A stretch of DNA of 6,367 nucleotides from an uncultured Olsenella sp. (lineage in GTDB: Bacteria > Actinomycetota > Coriobacteriia > Coriobacteriales > Atopobiaceae), in the NCBI GenBank assembly GCA_959598545.1, contig CAUGFC010000101.1, positions 1-6,367 on the forward strand, read 5' to 3'. Position numbers and translations under genes: made by a program. Shown here piece after piece: positions 1-5,313 of the stretch. Under the pieces are notes generated by a model. It made no database searches. It saw only the letters and a list, made by a program, of their open reading frames with translations, and was not told the origin of the DNA. The first letter of the stretch is position 1, and the number at the start of each line of letters is the position of its first letter.

Positions 1-822
1 GTAGGCGCAGTAGGCCTCCATCGAGGTGAACTCGGGGTTGTGCGTGAGGTCCATGCCCTCGTTGCGGAAGTTGCGGCCGATCTCGAAGACGCGCTCCAGG
101 CCGCCCACGATGAGGCGCTTGAGCGGCAGCTCGGTGGCGATGCGCAGGTAGAAGTCGCGATCGAGCGCGTTGAAGTGCGTCACGAAGGGCTTGGCGTTGG
201 CGCCGCCGAGGATGGCGTGCATCATCGGCGTCTCGACCTCCATGTAGCCGTCGGCCTCCATGTAGCGACGGATGAGGGAGACGATCTGGCTGCGCTTGCG
301 GAAGACGTCGCGGACCTCGGGGTTCATGATGAGGTCGACGTAGCGCTGGCGGTAGCGGACCTCGCGGTCGGTGAGGCCGTGGAACTTCTCGGGGAGAGGC
401 CGCAGCGACTTGGAGAGCACGGTGAGCGACGTGGGCGAGACGGAGAGCTGGCCGCGGCGCGTGCGCAGCACGGTGCCCGTGGCGCCCAGGATGTCGCCGA
501 GGTCGAGGTTGGAGAGCAGCGCCCAGCCCTCGTCACCCAGCACGTCGTGGCGACAGAAGAGCTGGATGGAGCCGCTCACGTCCTCGAGCACGACGAACGC
601 CGCCTTGCCCTGCTTGCGCAGCGCCCGGATGCGACCGGCGACGCTCACCACGTCCTCGGTGTCGGTTCCGTCCGCGAGCTCGGCGTACTTCTCGTCAAGC
701 TCGCCGGCGTGGGCCGTGACCTCGGACGCGATGGGATAGGGGTTCACGCCGGCGTCGATGAGGGCCTGACGGCGCGCGCGGCGCATCGTGCGCTCGTCTG
801 TGGTGGTGGCGTTCTCGGCCAT
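1..822 (-). CDS. lysS: Lysyl-tRNA synthetase, class II, N-terminal 274 residues (gene runs off the left edge)
   Basis: Charges tRNA-Lys with lysine in an ATP-dependent reaction in the cytoplasm. Translating the minus strand from the ATG at 822 gives 274 residues with no stop before the edge; the family is about 500 residues, so roughly the C-terminal half is missing. An N-terminal helical stretch (about 1-55) precedes an anticodon-binding OB fold (about 58-138). Then come the bacterial LysRS signature YRQRYVDLI (157-165), class II motif 1 (DGYMEVETPM, 191-200) and motif 2 (FRNEG at 252-256, HNPEF at 261-265). The motif 2 arginine and glutamate contact ATP and the acceptor end in this family. 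The start is supported by AAAGGA five bases upstream. It lies 87 nt downstream of greA on the same strand, an arrangement common in Gram-positive bacteria. No frameshift is seen. Motif 3 lies outside the window. The identification is very secure. Confidence 0.97.
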   Translation of the reverse strand, partial: MAENATTTDERTMRRARRQALIDAGVNPYPIASEVTAHAGELDEKYAELADGTDTEDVVSVAGRIRALRKQGKAAFVVLEDVSGSIQLFCRHDVLGDEGWALLSNLDLGDILGATGTVLRTRRGQLSVSPTSLTVLSKSLRPLPEKFHGLTDREVRYRQRYVDLIMNPEVRDVFRKRSQIVSLIRRYMEADGYMEVETPMMHAILGGANAKPFVTHFNALDRDFYLRIATELPLKRLIVGGLERVFEIGRNFRNEGMDLTHNPEFTSMEAYCAY

Positions 823-850
823 GGGGGTCCTTTCGGGTTTCAGATAGATA

Positions 851-884
851 CGCCCCGCACCTGCGATCTCGCAGACACGGGGCG
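851..884 (-). terminator. Terminator-like hairpin between greA and lysS
   Basis: A 7-bp GC stem (851-857 with 878-884) encloses a symmetric 3x3 internal loop, then a 5-bp stem (861-865 with 870-874) with a 4-base loop. Read on the minus strand it follows the greA stop by 25 nt. It is followed by TATCTATCTG, which is only moderately U-rich. It could be a partial terminator that lowers lysS expression relative to tatA-greA, or a 3'-end stabilising stem. The sequence does not decide between these. Confidence 0.45.
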
Positions 885-909
885 CTCGCTTGCTCGGTGG
901 GAAGTAGCT

Positions 910-1386
910 CTAGCGGGAGATCCCCGTGATGGTGTACTTCCTGGTCTTGCCGGACGGGGTGACGACCTCGATCTTGTCGCCCTTCTTGTGGCCCACGAGG
1001 GCGCTGCCCACCGGGGACTCGACGGAGATGCGGTGCTCGAGCGAGTTGGTCTCGGTCGTGCCCACGATGCTGAAGGTGGACTTCTTGCCCTTGCCGTCCT
1101 TGAGCTCCACCGTGGTGCCGATGGAGACGGTCATGGCGTGGCCCTGGTCCTCAACGACCGTGGCCACGGAGAGGATCTGGCGAATCTCGTTGATGCGGGA
1201 CTCGTTCTTGGACTGCTCCTCCTTGGCGGCGTCGTACTCGGAGTTCTCCGAGAGGTCGCCGAAGCCGCGGGCCTCCTTGATGCGCTCGACGATCTCGTCG
1301 TGCTTCTCGCCCTCGCGATACTCGAGCTCGTCGACGAGCTTCTGACGCCCCTCGGCGGTGAGCTCGATCTTCTTGGCGTTATCCAT
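910..1386 (-). CDS. greA: Transcription elongation factor GreA
   Basis: Rescues backtracked RNA polymerase by entering the secondary channel and stimulating cleavage of the extruded 3' RNA end. The product is 158 residues, the usual family length. The N-terminal coiled coil (about 1-75) carries the acidic tip GFGDLSENSEY (41-51). Asp44 and Glu47 there correspond to the residues that chelate the catalytic Mg2+ in E. coli GreA. The C-terminal FKBP-like domain (about 85-158) includes the SPVGSALVGHKKGD segment typical of the family. The ATG at 1386 has AGGAG nine bases upstream. It is the second gene of the tatA-greA-lysS unit, 39 nt behind tatA. No promoter is evident in that short gap, so cotranscription from the tatA promoter is inferred. 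Confidence 0.97.
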   Translation of the reverse strand: MDNAKKIELTAEGRQKLVDELEYREGEKHDEIVERIKEARGFGDLSENSEYDAAKEEQSKNESRINEIRQILSVATVVEDQGHAMTVSIGTTVELKDGKGKKSTFSIVGTTETNSLEHRISVESPVGSALVGHKKGDKIEVVTPSGKTRKYTITGISR

Positions 1387-1425
1387 GTGCGATGACTCCT
1401 GCCTGCCGTGTGCCGCTAGTTGCGC

Positions 1426-1755
1426 TTAGTTGAGCTTGTTGCCGCACTTGGAGCAGAAGGCAGCGCCGGCCTCGTTCTTGGCGCCGCACTGGGAGCAGAA
1501 GACGGCGTCGGAGGCGGCAGCCTCGGGGGCGTCGGCGTCATCGTCGTCCTCGATGACCTCGACGTCGTCGTGGGACTCGATGGGCGAGTCGGCCTCGTCG
1601 GACTTGTCCTCGGAGCCCTCCTCCATGCCCTCGCGGACGTTCTTCACGGTCTTGCCGAGGGCGGAGCCGATCTTGGGCAGGTTCTTGGGCCCAAAGATGA
1701 CGAGCACGACGACGACGATGAGAAGCAGCTCAATGGGGCCCATACCAAAAATCAT
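1426..1755 (-). CDS. tatA: Sec-independent translocase TatA/TatE-type subunit with C-terminal zinc ribbon
   Basis: TatA forms the pore-like component of the twin-arginine translocase, which exports folded proteins across the cytoplasmic membrane. The 109-residue product starts with the TatA pattern: a short N-terminus, a transmembrane helix (about 7-21, IELLLIVVVVLVIF), the hinge FGPKNLP (21-27) and an amphipathic helix (about 28-44). A very acidic linker follows (about 45-83). The protein then ends in a zinc-ribbon-like module with four cysteines, CSQCG at 87-91 and CSKCG at 101-105 (Cys87, 90, 101, 104), which ordinary TatA lacks. The ATG at 1755 has GGAAGGA eight bases upstream; an internal ATG (Met5) is less well placed. 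It is first in the unit with greA and lysS. No tatB or tatC is in the window. What the ribbon binds is unknown. TatE or a TatA paralogue is equally possible. Confidence 0.9.
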   Translation of the reverse strand: MIFGMGPIELLLIVVVVLVIFGPKNLPKIGSALGKTVKNVREGMEEGSEDKSDEADSPIESHDDVEVIEDDDDADAPEAAASDAVFCSQCGAKNEAGAAFCSKCGNKLN

Positions 1756-1815
1756 GTGAAGTGTCCTTCCGATGCGATGTCACAGACGGGCGCTAGGCCC
1801 AATACAGCATCAGCT

Positions 1816-1845
1816 AGTATAGCCGAGGTTACGCGCTACTCACAA
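1816..1845 (-). promoter_or_regulatory. Sigma70-type promoter for tatA-greA-lysS
   Basis: On the minus strand a -35 box TTGTGA (1840-1845) and a -10 box TATACT (1816-1821, one mismatch to consensus) are separated by 18 bases. Transcription would start near 1809 and give a leader of about 53 nt ahead of the tatA ATG. This is the best promoter in the window. It lies in the 141-nt gap shared with the divergent spermidine-synthase-like gene, for which no comparable plus-strand promoter is visible. Confidence 0.7.
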
Positions 1846-1896
1846 TCTCTAAAACGCGAGAAGACCGGGTTTCTCGCGCGTCTTTTGGGAGGGCCC

Positions 1897-2745
1897 TTGA
1901 GAGAGATCCTGATCTTCCTGGCCGTGCTGACCGTCGTGTGCACGGCGTTTCTCGCCGCGATGCCGTGGCTCCTGCGCAAGCGCAACGTGGAGATGCGTCG
2001 GACCAAGTTCGGCGTGACGCTGGTCTTTGACGCCGAGAACGCCGACGGCACGCCCGTGCGCCTGATCAACGTCAACGGCACCTTCCAGAGCGGCTGCTAC
2101 GTGCCCGAGGACCTGCGCTTCCAGCTGGCCTGCGAGTACCACCGCGAGATGGCCCGCGTGATCGAGGACCTGGTCGCCGAGCGCGGGCGCACGACCGAGA
2201 GCCCGCTGCGCGTGCTGGTGATGGGCGGGGGCGGCTACTCGCTGCCCAAGTACCTGGCGGCGTACGTGCCGGAGGCCCGCGTGGACGTGGTCGAGATCGA
2301 CCCCGCGATGACCGACCTGGCGCGCGAGTTCTTCTTCCTCGACGAGTGCCTGGAGAAGACGGGGGCCGAGAAGGACGGGCGGCTTCGCCTGGTGAACGAC
2401 GACGCATGGGCCTTCGTACGCGCGGCCGCCGAGCCCTACGACGTGATCGTGAACGACGCCTTCTCGGGCAATCGTCCGCTCGGGCCGCTCACGGGCGCCG
2501 AGGGCGCGCGGGTGGTGCGCGAGCACCTCGCCGCGGACGGCGTCTACCTCGCCAACGTGCGCTGTGCCAGCGAGGGGCACCGCGCACGGGCGCTGGACGA
2601 GGTCGTGGACGCGTTCGGGCACGAGTTCGCGCATGTGGGCTACGTCGCCGAGTGGCCGGACGAGCCGCACAAGCCCGGCAACAACGTGCTGGTGGCGACG
2701 AGCGCCCGGGGCGTCATGCCGCGCGAGGCGCGCGTGGTGCGGTAG
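1897..2745 (+). CDS. Membrane-anchored spermidine-synthase-like / SAM-methyltransferase-fold protein
   Basis: A 282-residue protein with a Rossmann fold of the spermidine-synthase-like superfamily. With the TTG at 1897 as start, one hydrophobic N-terminal segment (about 4-26) is followed by RKR, suggesting a membrane anchor with the enzyme domain in the cytoplasm. Nucleotide-site motifs are LRVLVMGGGG (104-113), DVVEIDP (130-136, with the acidic residue expected to hold the ribose), NDDAW (167-171) and YDVIVNDAFSG (181-191). True aminopropyltransferases carry an Asp in the glycine loop (GGGDG) and a DSTDP-type motif where this protein has NDAFSG. Polyamine synthesis is therefore doubtful, and a methyltransferase or unassigned role is more likely. 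The start is uncertain: GGGAGG lies 4-5 bases upstream of TTG 1897. The frame stays open further upstream, including an ATG at 1777 without a ribosome site, but codons there (TCA, CTA, AGT, ATA) are unlike the rest of the gene. It appears monocistronic. Confidence 0.8.
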   Translation: MREILIFLAVLTVVCTAFLAAMPWLLRKRNVEMRRTKFGVTLVFDAENADGTPVRLINVNGTFQSGCYVPEDLRFQLACEYHREMARVIEDLVAERGRTTESPLRVLVMGGGGYSLPKYLAAYVPEARVDVVEIDPAMTDLAREFFFLDECLEKTGAEKDGRLRLVNDDAWAFVRAAAEPYDVIVNDAFSGNRPLGPLTGAEGARVVREHLAADGVYLANVRCASEGHRARALDEVVDAFGHEFAHVGYVAEWPDEPHKPGNNVLVATSARGVMPREARVVR

Positions 2746-2769
2746 CGGGCGGACGGTTCTTCTCGCCCG
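2746..2769 (+). terminator. Possible hairpin just after the spermidine-synthase-like gene
   Basis: The six bases directly after the stop codon, CGGGCG (2746-2751), pair with CGCCCG (2764-2769) across a 12-base loop. There is no U-run downstream, so it is at best a weak intrinsic terminator or a transcript-end stabiliser. Confidence 0.25.
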
Positions 2770-2790
2770 GGCCCAGGCTGGGATCAGCCG

Positions 2791-2844
2791 CACTGACGGG
2801 TTTTGCAGCTCACGGGCGGCGGGCCGGCCGTACGAACGGTAATT
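2791..2844 (+). repeat. Diverged copy A of an intergenic element also found at 3841-3888 (opposite strand)
   Basis: Three exact blocks occur in the same order here and, in reverse complement, at 3843-3873: CAGCTCACGGGC (2806-2817), CGGGCCG (2820-2826) and ACGAAC (2832-2837). Gaps between blocks are 2 and 5 nt here against 3 and 3 nt in the other copy. Upstream similarity is weaker (a CGGGTTTT-like stretch at 2797-2804). The collinear 12-, 7- and 6-base matches are unlikely by chance in intergenic DNA. The copy lies between the convergent ends of the spermidine-synthase-like and HAD genes. Its function is unknown. Confidence 0.5.
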
Positions 2845-2865
2845 CCTGTCACCAATAGGGACGCA

Positions 2866-2888
2866 GCCGTGCGGGCGTGGCGCACGGC
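2866..2888 (-). terminator. Perfect 8-bp hairpin after the HAD gene, candidate terminator
   Basis: GCCGTGCG (2866-2873) pairs perfectly with CGCACGGC (2881-2888) over a 7-base loop. On the minus strand it lies 10 nt beyond the HAD stop codon. No U-tract follows, so it may be a weak terminator or a bidirectional barrier between the convergent genes. Confidence 0.35.
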
Positions 2889-2898
2889 GAGAAGAGCC

Positions 2899-3747
2899 TC
2901 AGCGCAGTGGGCCCTCGCGGCGGACGGTGCGCAGGATGTGCCGGGGCACCGCGTGCAGCGCGCAGCTGCCGATGACGGTCCCGGCGGCGCGCTTTGCCTC
3001 GGCGCTCGCGCCGCGCGTGGCGTAGGCGTGCGAGAAGCGCTCGAGCATGGCCAGGTCGTTGCCGCCATCCCCGTACACGGCCACCTCGTCCTCGGCGATC
3101 CCCAGCTCGGCGGCCAGCCACGCCACGGCCTCGCCCTTGTTGACGCGCGCGTCGGTGAGCTCGAAGAGGACGCCGTCGAAGGACGCGTTCACGAAGGCGT
3201 CGGCATGCTCGCCGACGAACGCCTCGAGGTCGCGGCGCAGGCCCTCGTCGGTGACGCGGAAGTTCACCTTGCAGATGTCCTGCTCGAGCACGTCGGCGTT
3301 GGTCTGGTCGAGAAGCTCCACCTCGCCGAACCCGGTCTTGCGGAAGCGTCGGCGCATGATCACGCCAATCGGCCCGCGCGCGCCGACGTAGCTCGCGTTG
3401 CGCTGCTCCGTCGTGCCGCGCACGTAGGTGCGGTCGCGCCCCACGCAGATGAAGCAGACCTGGGGGAAGGCGACGAGCAGCTCCTCCAGCGAGGCCAGGT
3501 CCACGGCGACGTGGCGCAGCACCTCGCCGTCGGTGCCCACGACGTGCGCGCCGTTGGCGCCGATCGACTCGACCGGGAGCCCCGCGAACCCCAGGTCCGC
3601 CGGGCGGCGCACGCAGCGGCCCGTGGCCAGCGCCACGTGGCGACCGGCGTCGAGCGCGGCGCGCAGCCGGCGCAGGATGCCGCCGTCGGTCTCATGGATG
3701 AGGTTGAGGAGCGTCCCGTCGAGGTCGCTCGCGAAGAGCTTGATCAA
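2899..3747 (-). CDS. Cof-type HAD-superfamily (IIB) phosphatase
   Basis: A cytoplasmic Mg2+-dependent phosphohydrolase, probably acting on sugar phosphates or other small phosphorylated metabolites. The substrate cannot be read from the sequence. The 282-residue product has all four HAD motifs: motif I DLDGT (8-12, nucleophile Asp8 and acid/base Asp10), motif II ATGR (41-44, Thr42), motif III Lys204 in NKGEA, and motif IV GDGGND (226-231). The region between motifs II and III (about 60-195) is the IIB cap and contains the typical GANGA segment (63-67). The start chosen is TTG at 3747, with AAGGA eight bases upstream; the first residues, MIKLFASDLDG, match the family's usual N-terminus. The frame continues upstream to 3834, but that would add a basic arginine-rich tail with no family counterpart and would cover the -10 box. 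It is divergent from glycerate kinase, which hints at related metabolism but does not prove it. Confidence 0.9.
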   Translation of the reverse strand: MIKLFASDLDGTLLNLIHETDGGILRRLRAALDAGRHVALATGRCVRRPADLGFAGLPVESIGANGAHVVGTDGEVLRHVAVDLASLEELLVAFPQVCFICVGRDRTYVRGTTEQRNASYVGARGPIGVIMRRRFRKTGFGEVELLDQTNADVLEQDICKVNFRVTDEGLRRDLEAFVGEHADAFVNASFDGVLFELTDARVNKGEAVAWLAAELGIAEDEVAVYGDGGNDLAMLERFSHAYATRGASAEAKRAAGTVIGSCALHAVPRHILRTVRREGPLR

Positions 3748-3772
3748 TGCCGCCGTCCTTCTCGTCGTCTCA

Positions 3773-3815
3773 CGGCGACAGTATAGGGCGCGGCGACCCG
3801 AGCGGGACGTCGCCG
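3773..3815. promoter_or_regulatory. Candidate operator: three 7-mers at 18-nt steps
   Basis: CGGCGAC occurs at 3773-3779 and 3791-3797, and as its reverse complement at 3809-3815. Each copy is displaced by exactly 18 nt, and they bracket the HAD -10 box. The second and third copies form an 8-bp dyad (3790-3797 with 3809-3816) with an 11-nt spacer. A fourth copy lies at 3933-3939. The repeats are seen directly; their role as a protein site is an inference. Confidence 0.35.
3780..3785 (-). promoter_or_regulatory. -10 box for the HAD gene
   Basis: TATACT on the minus strand, one mismatch to consensus. It lies 32 nt upstream of the TTG start and would give a leader of about 25 nt. At 17 bases spacing the -35 position (3803-3808) reads GTCCCG, a poor match, so an activator or extended contacts may be needed. 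Copies of CGGCGAC directly flank this box (3773-3779 and 3791-3797, with an inverted copy at 3809-3815), an operator-like arrangement. Confidence 0.5.
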
Positions 3816-3840
3816 CAGGGGAGCGCTCTCGCATAAGTCA

Positions 3841-3888
3841 AAGTTCGTTTTCGGCCCGCAAGCCCGTGAGCTGGAGAAACCGAGTTTT
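3841..3888 (-). repeat. Copy B of the intergenic element, inside the palindrome
   Basis: On the minus strand this holds CAGCTCACGGGC (3862-3873), CGGGCCG (3852-3858) and ACGAAC (3843-3848), in the same order as copy A at 2806-2837. It covers the left inner arm and the centre of the palindrome. Together the copies flank the HAD gene in inverted orientation, about 1 kb apart. Confidence 0.5.
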
Positions 3889-3915
3889 GGCCGGTTTTGA
3901 ACTTCGAGATATGTT
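3887..3915 (+). promoter_or_regulatory. Candidate promoter for glycerate kinase
   Basis: TTGGCC (3887-3892) and TATGTT (3910-3915) are separated by 17 bases, giving a leader of about 60 nt. A closer -10 candidate is TACAAT at 3947-3952 (one mismatch), which would give a leader of about 22 nt but has no recognisable -35. Either could be used. The first lies wholly within the palindrome, so regulation by a factor bound there is plausible. Confidence 0.4.
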
Positions 3916-3980
3916 AGAGCGCTCGCGGAGTGCGGCGACGGGACCCTACAATGAGGGAAACATCGCGGGAGGGGGCCAGC

Positions 3981-5126
3981 ATGAAGCGCGCGCCGAGGTT
4001 CGTCTTCGCGTCCGACTCGCTCAAGGGGACGCTTTCCTCGGAGGACACGGCGCGCCTGCTCGGGGCCGCCGCCGAGCGGCACTTCCCCGGCTGCTCCTGG
4101 ACGGCGGTCCCCATGGCCGACGGCGGCGAGGGAACGGTCGACGCGCTCGTCGCCGCCTGCGGGGGCGAGAAGGTCAGTGCGCTCGTCTCCGACCCGCTGG
4201 GCCGCCCGGTCGAGGCCCCCTACGCGCTGCTGCCGGGCGGCCGCGCCGTCATCGAGATAGCCGCCGCGTCCGGCCTCCCCCTGCTCGCGCCCGAGGAGCG
4301 CGACCCGCTGGCCACGAGCACCTACGGCACCGGCCAGCTCGTCATGGACGCGCTGGAGCGCGGCGCGCGGGACGTGACCATCGCACTGGGCGGCAGCGCC
4401 ACCAACGACGGCGGCATGGGCCTTGCGCGGGCGCTCGGCGCGCGCCTGTTCGACGCGTCGGGCCAGGAGCTTGCCGGCTGCGGCTCCGACCTGGGGCGCG
4501 TTGCCTCGGTCGACCTCTCCGGGCTGAGCCCGGCGCTCGCGGGGACGCGCTTCCATATGATGTGCGACGTCGACAACCCGCTCGTCGGGCCGGAGGGAGC
4601 GAGCTTCGTGTTCGGGCCCCAGAAGGGCGCCTCGCCCGAGACCGCGCACCGGCTCGACGACGGCATGAGGAACTGGGCTCACGTGCTGGAGGAGACGCTC
4701 GGCCGCGGCTTCGACGTGCCGGGCGCCGGCGCGGCGGGCGGACTCGGCGCCGCGTGCCTCGCGTTTCTCGACGCCGAGTCCGTGAGCGGCGTGGCACGCG
4801 TTCTCGAGCTCACGGGCTTCGACGCCCTACTCGCCGAAGCGGACCTCTGCGTCACGGGTGAGGGCCACGCCGACGCGCAGACCGCGCGCGGCAAGGTCGT
4901 CTCCGGGGTGGCGGCGGCATGCGCGCGGCGCCAGGTGCCCTGCGTCGCCGTGGTGGGCGGAATGAGCGCGGAGGCCGCGGGGACGCCCGGGCTCTCGGTG
5001 ATGGTCCCCACGGCGATCGACGCGATGCCGCTGGAGGAGGCGCTCGGGCGTGCCGAGGAGCTCTACGCCCTGGCCGCCGAGCGGCTCTTCTCGCTCCTTG
5101 AGCTGGGGACCTCGCTCGCGGACTAA
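3981..5126 (+). CDS. glxK: Glycerate 2-kinase (GlxK/GarK family)
   Basis: Phosphorylates D-glycerate with ATP. E. coli GarK and GlxK of this family give 2-phosphoglycerate, feeding lower glycolysis. The 381-residue product matches the family's length and motifs throughout: FASDSLKGTL (9-18), PMADGGEGT (44-52), AAASGL (94-99), LGGSATNDGG (136-145), CDVDNPLVG (195-203), FGPQKGA (211-217), PGAGAAGGLGAA (247-258) and VTGEGHADAQTARGK (291-305). The ATG at 3981 is preceded by a strong GGGAGGGGG ribosome site. A farther in-frame ATG at 3930 lacks one, overlaps the palindrome and would add a non-conserved, arginine-rich extension. No other glycerate-pathway gene (tartronate semialdehyde reductase, glyoxylate carboligase) lies nearby. 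It stands alone, divergent from the HAD phosphatase. The symbol is by family; garK would be equally fair. Confidence 0.93.
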   Translation: MKRAPRFVFASDSLKGTLSSEDTARLLGAAAERHFPGCSWTAVPMADGGEGTVDALVAACGGEKVSALVSDPLGRPVEAPYALLPGGRAVIEIAAASGLPLLAPEERDPLATSTYGTGQLVMDALERGARDVTIALGGSATNDGGMGLARALGARLFDASGQELAGCGSDLGRVASVDLSGLSPALAGTRFHMMCDVDNPLVGPEGASFVFGPQKGASPETAHRLDDGMRNWAHVLEETLGRGFDVPGAGAAGGLGAACLAFLDAESVSGVARVLELTGFDALLAEADLCVTGEGHADAQTARGKVVSGVAAACARRQVPCVAVVGGMSAEAAGTPGLSVMVPTAIDAMPLEEALGRAEELYALAAERLFSLLELGTSLAD

Positions 5127-5155
5127 TCGCTGGCGTCAGGAAACATCGACGAGAA

Positions 5156-5186
5156 AGGGGCCGCCGGCGCACTGCCGACGGCCCCT
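5156..5186 (-). terminator. Intrinsic terminator for the veg-ispE-tRNA-Pro unit
   Basis: An 8-bp outer stem (5156-5163 with 5179-5186), one C-A mismatch and a 4-bp inner stem (5165-5168 with 5174-5177) close a 5-base loop. On the minus strand it is followed by TTTCTC, a short U-rich tail, and begins 9 nt beyond the tRNA 3' end. It also lies 29 nt after the glycerate kinase stop and may serve that gene too, although no U-run follows on the plus strand. Confidence 0.65.
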
Positions 5187-5195
5187 GAACGTACG

Positions 5196-5272
<77 letters not shown>

Positions 5273-5284
5273 TAGCGGTGGGAT

Positions 5285-5313
5285 ATTTTAGCAGACTTTC
5301 GGCGAGGAACCAA
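5285..5313 (-). promoter_or_regulatory. Promoter of tRNA-Pro, within the end of ispE
   Basis: On the minus strand TTGGTT (5308-5313) and TAAAAT (5285-5290) are spaced by 17 bases. Transcription would begin near 5278, about 6 nt before the mature tRNA end. The TAA stop of ispE (5288-5290) forms the first half of the -10 box. Read-through from ispE could also supply the tRNA. Confidence 0.55.

Larger units (their letters stand above)
3808..3940. repeat. Long nested imperfect palindrome in the HAD/glycerate kinase divergent region
   Basis: Four inverted pairs share one axis. They are 10 bp (3808-3817 with 3931-3940), 9 bp (3821-3829 with 3916-3924), 6 bp (AAGTTC 3841-3846 with GAACTT 3899-3904) and 5 bp (CGGCC 3852-3856 with GGCCG 3889-3893). 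The unpaired spacers are symmetric in length for the inner levels: 11 and 11 nt, then 5 and 5 nt, the latter reading GTTTT on both arms. Only the outermost spacer is uneven (3 and 6 nt). The centre (3857-3888) is unpaired. It could be a MITE-like or other dispersed palindromic element, or a compound regulatory site. No transposase or clear target duplication is present. Confidence 0.6.

Noticed and set aside
823..909. T-box or other lysine-responsive riboswitch upstream of lysS
   Set aside because: The gap is only 87 nt, holds a single simple hairpin, and shows no T-box sequence or L-box-like architecture.
40..1395. A 451-codon open frame on the plus strand opposite lysS and greA
   Set aside because: Its translation is low-complexity, rich in Val, Leu, Gly and His, with no recognisable domain. 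It is the antisense of two secure genes; long antisense frames are normal in DNA this GC-rich.
1897..2745. Calling this gene speE (genuine spermidine synthase)
   Set aside because: Key active-site signatures are altered and no polyamine gene is adjacent, so only the fold is claimed.
1849..2793. A 314-codon open frame on the minus strand opposite the spermidine-synthase-like gene
   Set aside because: The translation is rich in Arg, His, Ala and Val with no motif, while the plus strand encodes a clear SAM fold. It is an antisense shadow.
3748..3834. A longer N-terminus (29 extra residues) for the HAD protein
   Set aside because: It would be arginine-rich and unlike the family, would cover the TATACT -10 box, and lacks a ribosome site. 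TTG at 3747 has AAGGA at good spacing and gives the normal family start.
2791..3924. Phase-variable invertible segment around the HAD gene
   Set aside because: The inverted copies are short and diverged with different spacing, and there is no recombinase gene in the window, so site-specific inversion is not supported.
3428..4861. Open frames of 477 (plus) and 312 (minus, 3744-4682) codons across the HAD and glycerate kinase genes
   Set aside because: They cross the boundary between two well-supported genes in the wrong frame or strand and read as Arg/Ala/Pro-rich low-complexity sequence.
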